A stretch of 64,000 nucleotides of DNA, from NCBI GenBank assembly GCA_023254175.1, contig JALQYJ010000116.1:1-64000 (forward strand). Direction: 5' to 3'. Below, piece by piece: positions 45,302-54,293 of this stretch (its first letter is position 1; every line of letters begins with the position of its first letter). Both the position numbers and the translations under genes were made by a program. This DNA comes from Runella sp. Lineage in GTDB: Bacteria; Bacteroidota; Bacteroidia; Cytophagales; Spirosomataceae. The notes under the pieces are model-generated. The model worked only from the letters and a program-made list of their open reading frames with translations, had not been told where the DNA came from and made no database searches.

Positions 45302-47491
45302 ATGAAGCATCTAGCTAAAATTTTGCTTTTCGTTCTGATAAGCTACCAAGCATGGTCACAAAACCGACCTCCTATCAAAAATATTGCCTCGGACGGAACT
45401 TCGTTGTCTAAATTTTGGAAATGGAAAGAGGGTGACCAGGCCGCGTGGGCAGCTCCGTCGTTCAATGACTCAACGTGGCGCGATTCTACCGTTTTGTACA
45501 AAAACATCAGCCATTTTCCCGAACTACGCGAAGCCCAAATTGGCTGGTTTCGTAAATCAATCCGCGTTGATTCAAGCCTCGCAAAAAAGAACTTATTCCT
45601 AAGCATCGAGCAAACGGGTGCCTCGGAGATTTACCTCGACGGCAAGCTACTCCACAAAATTGGAGTGGTTAGTACCAATCCTGCCGTAGAAAAAACAAAA
45701 ATTCTTGCCGAGCTTCTCCCCATTACCCTGCCAGACACCTTGCAACACGTATTGGCTATTCGCTACTCGTTTACAAAGAGTAATTTTTATTTTCCAGGAA
45801 CTAGCCAAGAGCTTTTCAAAATCAAGCTTTACGACATTAATCGCTGGGGTGGTTCCTTTTATCGGGATAACCTAGAAATGAGTCGGGCATTGGCATTTTG
45901 TATCGGTATTTTCTTTATTTTCAGCTTATTACACTTTCTTTTTTATTCAACCAACCGCCAACAAAAAGTTAGTTTGTCACTAGGATTCACGTTGTTATTG
46001 TTTGGTATTTCGTTTTTCGCTGATTTTCTCGATGACCATATCACCAGCATCAGCACCCACGAAATCAATGAGTTGATTACACTGATTACACTGTATCTTG
46101 GCCTTCTTCTCATTAATGTTTCGCTGTATCTCTACCTCGACCAGCCGTTCAAGTACTTTTTTTACCTGCAAGTAGGTCTCATGGTGTTGGCCTTAATATC
46201 CACGATTTTTAATATCGCACTTCCTTTTAGACTTCAAAGCTGGCCTTTTTTTATTTTACTATTTGTTGATTTTATTCGGGTCAGCATTCTTGCCGACCGC
46301 CGCCACCACCCCAATGCCAAAGTCCCTATCAACACCCTCATGGCGATGGCAGTTTGTCTCGTGGTGTTTTTTACGGTTTCCATTTTATTCGGAATATTGG
46401 CTTATAACTTCGACTCATCCGAATCTACTGGTGAATATTTTTTGGTCATTTTAGGCATTTTTGCCCTCATATTTGTATTGAGTATTCCTGTTGGACTTTC
46501 TTTGTCTTTGGTGAAAGAATACACCCGAACCCACCGTTCATTGCTCAAAAAAATCACAGAGATTGAAACACTTTCAGCCAAAAACTTAGCCCAAGAGCAA
46601 GAAAAACAGCACTTGTTAAGTACTCAAAACGAGGTGCTGGAAAAACAAGTAGCAACGCGCACTTCAGAACTTAAAAAATCATTACAAAGCCTCAAAGCGA
46701 CGCAGGCTCAACTAGTGCAGTCAGAAAAATTGGCTTCATTGGGAGAATTGACGGCGGGGATTGCTCACGAGATTCAGAACCCGCTCAATTTTGTCAATAA
46801 TTTCTCGGAAGTATCCACAGAATTAATCGACGAAATGAAAGAAGAACTTGAGCGCGGCGATACCGAAGAAGTAAAGGCTATTGCGGATGATTTACAGCAA
46901 AACCTACAAAAGATTACCTACCACGGTAAGCGCGCTAGCAGTATTGTAAAGGGGATGCTTGAACACTCCCGCTCGGGCACAGGTGAGCGCCAACTTACCG
47001 ACCTCAATGCCTTGTGCGATGAGTACTTGCGCCTCTCCTACCACGGAATGAGGGCAAAAGACAAATCATTTAATGCAGACTTTCAGGCTAATCTTGACCC
47101 TTCTCTCCCAACTGTCAATGTCGTACCGCAAGACCTTGGCCGCGTCCTGTTAAATTTGTTTAACAACGCCTTTTACGCAGTCAACCAACAAAACCTGCAA
47201 AGTTCTAAAAACTTTACAGGTTTTGTCCCAACCGTATCGGTGCAAACCAAACACCTCGTAAACGCCGTCGAAATACGAGTCAGCGACAACGGGGGCGGTA
47301 TTCCGAGCGATATTTTGCCCAAAATTTTCCACCCCTTTTTCACAACCAAACCCACGGGAGAAGGTACAGGACTAGGGCTGAGTTTAAGTTATGATATTAT
47401 AACAAAAGGTCACGGAGGGGCAATGCAAGTAGAAAGTGAAGCGGGTAAGGGGACAACATTTACCATAAAAATACCCATTCTGACAAATTGA
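45302..47491 (+). CDS. 7TMR-DISM-type sensor histidine kinase 2
   Basis: 729 residues. A signal peptide-like start ([20 protein letters not shown]) leads to an extracytoplasmic jelly-roll sensor domain to about residue 190, then seven membrane segments (such as [19 protein letters not shown] and [14 protein letters not shown]), a coiled coil, and the kinase core: [18 protein letters not shown] with His489 and the ATPase motifs [27 protein letters not shown] and [12 protein letters not shown]. The core matches kinase 1 closely, pointing to gene duplication followed by replacement of the sensor part. No receiver domain. Probably co-transcribed with kinase 1. Confidence 0.9.
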   Translation: MKHLAKILLFVLISYQAWSQNRPPIKNIASDGTSLSKFWKWKEGDQAAWAAPSFNDSTWRDSTVLYKNISHFPELREAQIGWFRKSIRVDSSLAKKNLFLSIEQTGASEIYLDGKLLHKIGVVSTNPAVEKTKILAELLPITLPDTLQHVLAIRYSFTKSNFYFPGTSQELFKIKLYDINRWGGSFYRDNLEMSRALAFCIGIFFIFSLLHFLFYSTNRQQKVSLSLGFTLLLFGISFFADFLDDHITSISTHEINELITLITLYLGLLLINVSLYLYLDQPFKYFFYLQVGLMVLALISTIFNIALPFRLQSWPFFILLFVDFIRVSILADRRHHPNAKVPINTLMAMAVCLVVFFTVSILFGILAYNFDSSESTGEYFLVILGIFALIFVLSIPVGLSLSLVKEYTRTHRSLLKKITEIETLSAKNLAQEQEKQHLLSTQNEVLEKQVATRTSELKKSLQSLKATQAQLVQSEKLASLGELTAGIAHEIQNPLNFVNNFSEVSTELIDEMKEELERGDTEEVKAIADDLQQNLQKITYHGKRASSIVKGMLEHSRSGTGERQLTDLNALCDEYLRLSYHGMRAKDKSFNADFQANLDPSLPTVNVVPQDLGRVLLNLFNNAFYAVNQQNLQSSKNFTGFVPTVSVQTKHLVNAVEIRVSDNGGGIPSDILPKIFHPFFTTKPTGEGTGLGLSLSYDIITKGHGGAMQVESEAGKGTTFTIKIPILTN

Positions 47492-47572
47492 GCCCGCAAA
47501 AAATAGCATCTAACCACCAAACATGAGTAGATTGCAGTAAAATTCAATCCTTTTATTTTACGAGTCATCCAT

Positions 47573-48898
47573 ATGCTAAATCGTACCTCTACCTTTACTC
47601 TGATCGCTTTTTTTACTTGTTTTGTCTTACTTCCATGGCATGGAAATACCCAAGAAAACGGCGAAGGAAAAAGCGGAAAAGTAGAAGCTTCTTATGTTAA
47701 AGAAATAGAGCAATTGGCCAAGGCAAAGCCGTTGCAAGCCGCGTTTCAGTCCATTCTGGGGCAAACCCAACGCAACCGTAACGAGCTTATCATGCTCACT
47801 GAAATTCCTGCCCCCCCCTTTATGGAAACCAAACGCGGCGAACGCTTTGCAAGTATGCTCAAAGAAGCGGGTGCTGACTCCGTTTGGACCGATAAAGAAG
47901 GAAACGTACTTGCACTTCGTAAAGGAAAAAAACGCACGCGCACGATTGCTTTTGATGCCCATTTAGATACTGTTTTTCCGCTCGAAACCAAGATTAAAGT
48001 AAGCCACAATGCCGACACACTCTTTGCGCCAGGTATTGCCGACAATACCCGTGGCTTGGTTTTGTTGTTATCGGTAGTTAGGGCATTGGAAGAAGCAAAA
48101 GTAGAAACCGAAGCGGATGTGCTGTTTGTGGGTTCGGTAGGAGAAGAAGGCTTGGGCGATTTGCGGGGCACCAAGTTTTTGTTTACTGACCAAAGTCGTC
48201 GCATCGACTCTTGGATTGCCATCGACGGCGGCGAGACAGGTACGCTTATCAATATGGGCTTAGGTTCATTCCGCTACCGTGTCACGTTTCGTGGCCCTGG
48301 AGGTCACTCATGGGGCGCTTTTGGACTGGCCAATCCCCAACACGCGCTCGGCTCAGCCATTCACTATTTCTCCAAAGCAGCCGACAAGTTTACGCGTTCG
48401 GGTGCTCGCACGAGCTACAACGTAGGCCGTATTGGCGGCGGAACATCGGTCAATTCGATTGCATTTGAGTCGTGGATGGAAGTCGATATGCGTTCCGAAA
48501 TTCCCGAAAACCTCAACATGGTTGATTCGTTACTAAAAGCCTCCATTCAACAAGCCTTGGTCGAGCACAATGCCATGAAACGCATGGGGCCAGCTTTAAC
48601 CGTAGAAATCAAAAAAATCGGCGACCGTCCTTCTGGCGAACTACCCGAAAGTGTTCCGCTCATCCAGCGCGCTATGGCTGCCACTACTTATTTTGGAATA
48701 TCGCCCCGCTTGACCCGTGGCTCTACCAACTCCAACGTTCCTATTTCCAAAGGAATACCAGCCATTACGCTCGGTCAAGGAGGAAAAACGGGCAATAACC
48801 ACGCCCTCAACGAGTGGTGGTACGACGAAAAAGATAGCTACAAAGCCATTCAACTTGCCTTGCTCACGCTTGTTTCGGAGGCAGGTTTGGCAAAATAA
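47573..48898 (+). CDS. Secreted M20-family metallopeptidase
   Basis: 441 residues with an N-terminal signal-like segment (MLNRTSTFTLIAFFTCFVLL). Zinc ligands: His-x-Asp in AFDAHLDTVFPLE, the bridging Asp in PGIADNTRGL, Glu-Glu in GSVGEEGLGD and the terminal His in NNHALNEWWYDE. The dimerisation domain contains FRGPGGHSWGAFG. Family members are aminoacylases, carboxypeptidases or dipeptidases; the specific substrate is unknown. It is the first of three genes transcribed together with small gaps (30 and 16 bases); the other two encode an S9-type hydrolase and a secreted kinase-like protein, so the set may handle peptides in the periplasm. Confidence 0.85.
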   Translation: MLNRTSTFTLIAFFTCFVLLPWHGNTQENGEGKSGKVEASYVKEIEQLAKAKPLQAAFQSILGQTQRNRNELIMLTEIPAPPFMETKRGERFASMLKEAGADSVWTDKEGNVLALRKGKKRTRTIAFDAHLDTVFPLETKIKVSHNADTLFAPGIADNTRGLVLLLSVVRALEEAKVETEADVLFVGSVGEEGLGDLRGTKFLFTDQSRRIDSWIAIDGGETGTLINMGLGSFRYRVTFRGPGGHSWGAFGLANPQHALGSAIHYFSKAADKFTRSGARTSYNVGRIGGGTSVNSIAFESWMEVDMRSEIPENLNMVDSLLKASIQQALVEHNAMKRMGPALTVEIKKIGDRPSGELPESVPLIQRAMAATTYFGISPRLTRGSTNSNVPISKGIPAITLGQGGKTGNNHALNEWWYDEKDSYKAIQLALLTLVSEAGLAK

Positions 48899-48928
48899 AA
48901 TTACCTAATACCACTAAATCCATTCCTT

Positions 48929-49951
48929 ATGAAAAAACTATGTGTTGCTTGTTTAGTGTTCCTTTCCCAATGGGCTTTTGGGCAAAATTCCGACTTAAAC
49001 GAACGTATCAAAGCATTGGAAGACAAACTCCAGTTTATGGAGCAAGATCTCACTAAGACCATTGACGACTTGCTTTGGTACGAGAAACTGGGCGACGTGG
49101 CCATTATTGATAAAGTTCGATACGCGAGCAAACCTCCACACGTGGTACGTAACCCCACTGGGCAAGGCGCCTACAATCCTGTCGTCATTCCTGCCTATAC
49201 ATTTGTGCCAAAAAAATACGCGGAGTCGAAAAAGTTACCGTTGATTGTACTTATTCACGGGGGTGTTCACGGCGATTTTAATACGTTTTATGCGCACATC
49301 GTTCGCGAAATGATTGAGCAAGGCTACATCATCATCGCCCCCGAATACCGAGGAAGTACGGGATACGGAAGCACTTTTTACCGTCAAATCGACTATGGTG
49401 ACTACGAAAACGATGATGTATTAGCAGGAAAACGTTGGGCTGTCGAAAACATGCCCCAAGTAGACGCCGAACGCGTGGGAATCATGGGATGGAGCCACGG
49501 TGGGATGATTACGCTTATGAATATTTTTAACCATCCCGACGATTACCGCGTTGCCTACGCAGGAGTACCCGTAAGTGATTTGATTGCCCGCATGGGCTAC
49601 AAAACCCAAAGCTATCGCAACGAGTTTTCGGCACCCAACCACATTGGAAAGGATGCCTCCGAAAACGTGGCCGAGTACCGCCGCCGTTCGCCGCTTTGGA
49701 ATGCTCAAAAGCTAAAGACCCCACTTCTGATTCATACCACTACCAACGACGAGGACGTCAATGTACTGGAAGTAGAAGGGCTTATCAACGCCCTGAAAGC
49801 CAACGGAAAAAAATTTGACTATAAAATTTACCAAGAAGCTCCTGGTGGCCATACGTTTAACCGTATCGACACCAAATTAGCCAAAGAATCACGCCAAGAA
49901 ATTTATCGTTTTCTCGCTCCACACCTCACCCCCCCCAACCCTGTAAAATAA
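48929..49951 (+). CDS. Secreted alpha/beta hydrolase of the prolyl oligopeptidase (S9) type
   Basis: 340 residues, starting with a signal peptide (MKKLCVACLVFLSQWAFGQN). A charged coiled-coil-like start (LNERIKALEDKLQFMEQDL) precedes the hydrolase domain. Nucleophile: Ser in GWSHGGMITLMN, near residue 190; acid in TTNDEDVNVLE; His in GGHTFNRID. It lacks the beta-propeller of true prolyl oligopeptidase and is half its size, so an exopeptidase or acyl-hydrolase of the DPP4 C-terminal type is most likely. The gene is between the M20 peptidase and the kinase-like gene. Confidence 0.82.
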   Translation: MKKLCVACLVFLSQWAFGQNSDLNERIKALEDKLQFMEQDLTKTIDDLLWYEKLGDVAIIDKVRYASKPPHVVRNPTGQGAYNPVVIPAYTFVPKKYAESKKLPLIVLIHGGVHGDFNTFYAHIVREMIEQGYIIIAPEYRGSTGYGSTFYRQIDYGDYENDDVLAGKRWAVENMPQVDAERVGIMGWSHGGMITLMNIFNHPDDYRVAYAGVPVSDLIARMGYKTQSYRNEFSAPNHIGKDASENVAEYRRRSPLWNAQKLKTPLLIHTTTNDEDVNVLEVEGLINALKANGKKFDYKIYQEAPGGHTFNRIDTKLAKESRQEIYRFLAPHLTPPNPVK

Positions 49952-49967
49952 TTCAATCAGCCATTGT

Positions 49968-51053
49968 ATGAAACGTTACCTTTCACTAGTTGCTTTTTGG
50001 GCTTGGTTTGCTCCCTGCACTTTCGGCCAATCGGTTCCTTCTAGCACAGTAAAAGTGGAAAAGAAAGCCAACTTTGGCCCACTATTTAAAAACGATGACG
50101 TCATTAAATTACGGATTGTCACCAATATCAAAGCACTCCAAAAAGACCGTGGGGCATCCCCTGCCAATCACTGGGGGGAGTTATATTATACCCGTAAAAA
50201 GAAGGGGGACTTAAAAATTCCTATCAAATTGAAGGTAAGAGGTAACTTTCGTAAGGCATCAAAAAACTGCATTTTCCCTCCGCTGTTGCTGGATTTACCA
50301 AAAAAAAAAGATAAAAATTCGATTTTTGAGCGCCAAAATCGGCTTAAATTGGTCACTCATTGCCAAAGTGTTGAATACATCTTCCACGAATACTTGGTGT
50401 ATCGGATGTATAACCTAATTACAAACTACAGTTTTCGGGCGCGCATTGCTCAAGTGACCTACGAAGACTCAGCAGGTAATCGAAAACCTGAAGTAAGTTA
50501 TGCCTTCTTGCTTGAAGACGAAGACGATATGGCAAAGCGCAACGGAGCAAAACTTTATACCCTCAAGCAAATCCCTATACCCCGCGTCGATTCATTGCAA
50601 ATGGCAACGGTGGCCGTCTTTGAGTACATGATTGGTAATACCGACTGGTCGGTACCGTTTTTGCACAACATCAAATTATTAGCTAAAAAGGGAGGAATCT
50701 ACCCTATCCCCGTGCCATACGACTTTGACCATTCGGGCATCACCGAAACAAAGTATGCGCTACCCGCAGAGCAATTACCGATTACATCGGTTCGTCAGCG
50801 TCTGTATCGAGGACTTACTTATTCTCCTGAATTGTTACAACAAGTTTTTACCCGCTTCAAAACAGCAAAAGCCGAGATGTATGCCCTCTACCAAAACAAT
50901 CCGAATTTAAAGCCTGCCTACATTAAGCGCACTTTGCGGTATTTAGATGAGTTTTATGAACTTATTGACAAACCGAAAGAGGTAAAAAAGATATTTGTTT
51001 ACGGGGGTGGCAAAACTGAAGGAGCAGGGGTTGTGATCAAAGGACTTAACTAA
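49968..51053 (+). CDS. Secreted protein with a possible CotH/HipA-like kinase fold
   Basis: 361 residues with a signal peptide (MKRYLSLVAFWAWFAPCTFG). Conserved pieces are KVRGNFRKASKNCIFPPLLL and RQNRLKLVTHCQS, then FEYMIGNTDWSVPFLHNIKL and PVPYDFDHSGI. The combination of an Asn-Thr-Asp loop and a YDFD motif resembles the catalytic and metal-binding loops of CotH/HipA-type atypical kinases, but full lysine-to-ATP motifs are not clear. Its substrates, if it is a kinase, are unknown. It overlaps the end of the convergent DUF5706 gene by four bases, and is last in the peptidase operon. Confidence 0.55.
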   Translation: MKRYLSLVAFWAWFAPCTFGQSVPSSTVKVEKKANFGPLFKNDDVIKLRIVTNIKALQKDRGASPANHWGELYYTRKKKGDLKIPIKLKVRGNFRKASKNCIFPPLLLDLPKKKDKNSIFERQNRLKLVTHCQSVEYIFHEYLVYRMYNLITNYSFRARIAQVTYEDSAGNRKPEVSYAFLLEDEDDMAKRNGAKLYTLKQIPIPRVDSLQMATVAVFEYMIGNTDWSVPFLHNIKLLAKKGGIYPIPVPYDFDHSGITETKYALPAEQLPITSVRQRLYRGLTYSPELLQQVFTRFKTAKAEMYALYQNNPNLKPAYIKRTLRYLDEFYELIDKPKEVKKIFVYGGGKTEGAGVVIKGLN

Positions 51054-51634
51054 GCCCCAAACAATACAACCAAAAAGCTAAGCAGCACCAACGGGAAGCC
51101 AATCATAAACACCAAATAAGTGATTTTGAGTAGTCGATATTTACGCTCAATAACAAAACCTTGGGCGTAAATATTATCAATCATCGTCTCCTTCACTTGT
51201 TCTTCGTCTTTAATCAACTGCTTCATCGCTTCTTTGTACTCACTACGCGATAAAGCCAAATAATCACCAAAAAATAGTAAGTCAATTTTGGATTTATCCA
51301 ATGTCGAACGTTGGGCTTTTGAACGCACCGACGGACGGGTAGAAAGCAACGCCAAGGTGATTGTTGCAAGGCAAACAAGTATTAGCAAGGTCATAGGTAC
51401 CAACAAACGAGGGTTTGATTCGACCTCACTCACCAAAAAGGTAATGACCACCGAAATGATGATAGAATTAATCGAAATCATCAAGCCCGCCTTTTGGTCG
51501 GCCATAGCACTGAGTTGAAGATGACTTGCCAGCGTGGTTCGAAACATAGTTTCAGCACTACGGCCTTCTTTCTTCTTCTTTTTTTTCTCTTTCTTTGACT
51601 TATCTTTTTCTTTGGGCGATTCAAACTCTTCCAT
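51050..51634 (-). CDS. DUF5706-type membrane protein (Pycsar effector family)
   Basis: 194 residues with an N-terminal lysine-rich stretch (about residues 8-24), then the family motif HLQLSAMADQKAGLMIS at about residues 37-53 and two membrane helices (SIIISVVITFLV, LLILVCLATITLALLS); a third helix lies at the end (LLKITYLVFMIGFPLV). PycTM effectors with this architecture are membrane proteins that damage the inner membrane when a Pycsar cyclase makes cyclic nucleotides in response to phage. No cyclase gene lies beside it in this window, so it may be an orphan or have a different role. It is transcribed after the DinB gene, 12 bases apart. Confidence 0.7.
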   Translation of the reverse strand: MEEFESPKEKDKSKKEKKKKKKEGRSAETMFRTTLASHLQLSAMADQKAGLMISINSIIISVVITFLVSEVESNPRLLVPMTLLILVCLATITLALLSTRPSVRSKAQRSTLDKSKIDLLFFGDYLALSRSEYKEAMKQLIKDEEQVKETMIDNIYAQGFVIERKYRLLKITYLVFMIGFPLVLLSFLVVLFGA

Positions 51635-51646
51635 TGGCCTGTTTTT

Positions 51647-52102
51647 TTAAGATTGACGTGCCCAAAGTATAAAGTCTGTAGAAGGGACTTGTGGCAGCTC
51701 AGGTTTTAAGATACTAATAACTTGTCCACGGTGATATGCAGCATGATGGCTTAAATGAGTTAAAATATCACCTAACGACGACTGAAAAGTCGCCCCTGTC
51801 GTAGTTTGGTACGCTATAATTTTATCAAAATCGGCTTCGTCGGTATCTTTTACCAAACTTGACCATTTTTGATAACTATGCTCCAACGTTTCGGAAAGCC
51901 AAGCAACGGGAAAAACATCCCACACCCCTACCACCGAATGGTCATTGGCAATCCGAGTAAACCAAATCATTTGCGCATTAAGAATATGGCTCATCAATGA
52001 CATGGCTTTTTCGGGAGGTGTTTCGAGTGCTTCAATGGATGTAACCAATTGAGCGTTGGCCCAACGTTCGTAGTCAAGAAGTCGGAGGAAATGCGTTTTC
52101 AT
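51647..52102 (-). CDS. DinB-family protein
   Basis: 151 residues of the DinB/YfiT four-helix-bundle family. The metal-binding histidines are in LSHHAAYHRGQVISI, and a third is in MSHILNAQMIW near residue 45. Members include thiol-S-transferases and damage-induced proteins; here the activity cannot be named. The gene is first in a probable two-gene unit with the DUF5706 protein, with only 12 bases between them. An unusual pairing, which may be coincidental. Confidence 0.85.
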   Translation of the reverse strand: MKTHFLRLLDYERWANAQLVTSIEALETPPEKAMSLMSHILNAQMIWFTRIANDHSVVGVWDVFPVAWLSETLEHSYQKWSSLVKDTDEADFDKIIAYQTTTGATFQSSLGDILTHLSHHAAYHRGQVISILKPELPQVPSTDFILWARQS

Positions 52103-52217
52103 AGAAATAAAGGCTACAGTTACTTCGACAAGTTGACAAAAAGTTGGTAAACCTTCAAGGACTTAGGTCAGTCTTTGATTTCTTTAGCCGTTTCTCACTG
52201 CATTCTTCCGACCACGG

Positions 52218-53219
52218 TTACCATGTTATTAAAGCAGACGCCCACGTAAAACCGCTACCAAAAGCCGCCAAACAAACAAGGTCGCCTTCCTTGACTCGTC
52301 CTTCTTCCCACGCTTCCGTGAGAGCAATCGGGATAGACGCTGCGGTGGTATTGCCGTATTTGTGAATGTTGTTATAAACTTGGTCTTCTCGAAGTCCCAT
52401 CTGCTGACGGATGTATTCGCTGATACGAATATTGGCTTGGTGAGGTACTAATAGCGAAATATCTTCGGGCTTGTAGCCGTTGGCATCCAAGGCTTCGTTG
52501 ATGGCCTCGGCAAAACGGACAACGGCATGTTTGAAGACAGCGTTTCCGTTCATCACTACTTCAAATCCTCCCTCGTCAATCATGTCTTTGGTTACCGAAC
52601 GAACGGGACGGCTACTGCCAGGGTCTTTCACAAACAAATCTTCTGCAAAACGACCGTCGGCGTGTAAGTGCGTAGAAAGGACGCGATGCGTAGGGTTTTC
52701 GGTCGCTTGCACGACGGCAGCCCCTGCTCCATCCCCAAAAATCACTGCAACGTTGCGGCCTTTGTTGCTTTTGTCAGTCCAAGTAGACTGGATTTCGGCT
52801 CCTACCACCAAAATCGTTTTATAGGTGCTTGTTTTGATAAACTGATCAGCAATCGAAAGGGCATACACAAATCCCGAGCATTGCTCCCGAATATCAATCA
52901 CAGGAATCCCAATGAGGTCGAGTTCACGCTGCATCAAAAATGCCGAACCTGGAAAATAATAATCGGGCGTAATCGTCGCATACACAATCATATCGACATC
53001 CGACGACTGCAAACCTGCTCGTTCGAGGGCCTGACGCGCCGCGGCAGTTGCCATGCTAGCGTTGGTATCTTTTCCGTATGTAAAATAGCGACGTTCCTGA
53101 ATCCCCGTACGCTCCCGAATCCATTGGTCGGACGTATCCATGAGTTTACTCAAATCATCATTGGTTACTACGTTTTCGGGTACGTAATAACCCAAACCTG
53201 TAATTTTGGAATATGGCAT
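52218..53219 (-). CDS. fabH: 3-oxoacyl-ACP synthase III
   Basis: Condenses acetyl-CoA (or a branched acyl-CoA) with malonyl-ACP to start fatty acid synthesis. 333 residues. The catalytic triad is visible: Cys in DIREQCSGFVYALSIADQF, His in PHQANIRISEYI and Asn in YGNTTAASIPIAL. It starts MPYSKITGLGYYVPENVVTN, the family-typical beginning. It is separated from purS by a hairpin, so it probably has its own promoter. A KASIII-like role in branched-chain lipid or related metabolism is equally possible, since Bacteroidota often carry several copies. Confidence 0.9.
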   Translation of the reverse strand: MPYSKITGLGYYVPENVVTNDDLSKLMDTSDQWIRERTGIQERRYFTYGKDTNASMATAAARQALERAGLQSSDVDMIVYATITPDYYFPGSAFLMQRELDLIGIPVIDIREQCSGFVYALSIADQFIKTSTYKTILVVGAEIQSTWTDKSNKGRNVAVIFGDGAGAAVVQATENPTHRVLSTHLHADGRFAEDLFVKDPGSSRPVRSVTKDMIDEGGFEVVMNGNAVFKHAVVRFAEAINEALDANGYKPEDISLLVPHQANIRISEYIRQQMGLREDQVYNNIHKYGNTTAASIPIALTEAWEEGRVKEGDLVCLAAFGSGFTWASALITW

Positions 53220-53238
53220 GATTGTGGGAATATTAAAT

Positions 53239-53280
53239 AACCATAGGCAGAACCTCCTTCCGAATGCTCTGCCTATGGTT
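53239..53280 (-). terminator. Hairpin between purS and fabH
   Basis: A perfect 13-base stem (AACCATAGGCAGA and complement) with a 16-base loop, 6 bases after the end of purS on the minus strand. The tract behind it is only moderately T-rich. Confidence 0.65.
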
Positions 53281-53286
53281 GCTTCA

Positions 53287-53538
53287 CTAAGCTTCTTTCA
53301 ACGTGTAAGTATAGTCTTCCATAATCAAATTGGCTAACAATTTACTGCAAGCCGTTTCGACGAGTTGTTGGGCCGCAGCCTCTGAATCAGCGTCTAAACT
53401 CAAAGTGATGTGTTTGCCAATACGGACATCAGATACGTCGTCGATACCCAAATTATGAAGACCTAGCTTCACTGCTTTCCCCTGAGGGTCAAGGATTTCC
53501 TTTTGGGGCATGACGTTGATTTCGGCGATGAATTTCAT
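53287..53538 (-). CDS. purS: Phosphoribosylformylglycinamidine synthase subunit PurS
   Basis: Small subunit of the multi-part FGAM synthase (PurS, PurQ, small PurL) in purine synthesis. 83 residues, typical length, with the signature FIAEINVMPQKEILDPQGKA and VSDVRIGKHITLSLDADS. Its presence suggests that this organism uses the three-part FGAM synthase rather than the single large PurL. The partner genes are not in the window. It lies after pssA in the same direction, with a GC-rich element between them. Confidence 0.88.
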   Translation of the reverse strand: MKFIAEINVMPQKEILDPQGKAVKLGLHNLGIDDVSDVRIGKHITLSLDADSEAAAQQLVETACSKLLANLIMEDYTYTLKEA

Positions 53539-53548
53539 AGAACTTAAA

Positions 53549-53609
53549 GCCCCCCACCCCCAATGGGGGAGATTTTGATTGTTAAGCCCCTTTTGGGGAT
53601 TTGGGGGCT
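53549..53609. repeat. GC-rich inverted element overlapping the end of pssA
   Basis: Starts with a C6 tract, contains CCCCCAATGGGGGA and CCCCTTTTGGGG, and ends in TGGGGGCTA. It shares its layout and CCCAATGG core with the element at 2733-2793. Its left part is intergenic, its right part encodes the last residues (APKSPKGA) and stop of PssA. Confidence 0.6.
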
Positions 53610-54289
53610 ATGAATGAGAGTAAAATATAAATACCCACTATCAGCGGAACGGCTGCAAATTTCAGCAAAATCAGTAAAACCACCGATAATCCAAAGAAAA
53701 TATATTTGATTTGATTCTCTTTCCAGCCAAAATTTTTGAATTTAAAAGCCAGTAAAGGCACTTCCATCACCATAAAAAACGACATAATAAAGGTATACCC
53801 AATTAGTACCGTTGGATTAATAATAAGGGCTTGTGACTCAGGATACGTTCGGAGAATAAAAGGCAATGAGGCTACTAAAATGGCATTGGCAGGGGTAGGC
53901 ACCCCAATAAATGAATCGGCTTGGCGGGTATCAATGTTGAATTTGGCCAAACGCAAGGCCGAGAAAACCGCTAGTAAAAAGGCAATAAAAGAGACCAACA
54001 TTCCTTCAATTTCAATGGAATCATTGGTACGTTCTAGGTATTGAAAAATTATCATGGAAGGCAAAACCCCAAACGTCACCATGTCGGCCAATGAATCTAA
54101 TTCTTTTCCAATGGGAGAAGCTTGATTTAACAAACGTGCAGCAAAGCCATCAAAAAAATCAAGCACTGCTGCCAAAAATATCAGTGCTCCCGCCAATAAT
54201 AAATCGCCTCGAAAGCTGAAAACTATGCCTAAGCAACCACAAAGTAAGTTGCCACACGTCATTAAATTTGGAACGGTAAAAAGTCGCAT
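53582..54289 (-). CDS. pssA: CDP-diacylglycerol-serine O-phosphatidyltransferase
   Basis: Membrane enzyme that makes phosphatidylserine from CDP-diacylglycerol and serine, the precursor of phosphatidylethanolamine. 235 residues. The CDP-alcohol phosphatidyltransferase motif is complete (DFFDGFAARLLNQASPIGKE plus LDSLAD), near residues 44-70, and about seven membrane helices follow. The last residues are encoded by the GC-rich element described at 53549-53609, so the original C-terminus may have been replaced. The gene is 4 bases after the MBL hydrolase gene in the same direction. Confidence 0.88.
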   Translation of the reverse strand: MRLFTVPNLMTCGNLLCGCLGIVFSFRGDLLLAGALIFLAAVLDFFDGFAARLLNQASPIGKELDSLADMVTFGVLPSMIIFQYLERTNDSIEIEGMLVSFIAFLLAVFSALRLAKFNIDTRQADSFIGVPTPANAILVASLPFILRTYPESQALIINPTVLIGYTFIMSFFMVMEVPLLAFKFKNFGWKENQIKYIFFGLSVVLLILLKFAAVPLIVGIYILLSFIAPKSPKGA

Positions 54290-54293
54290 ACGT

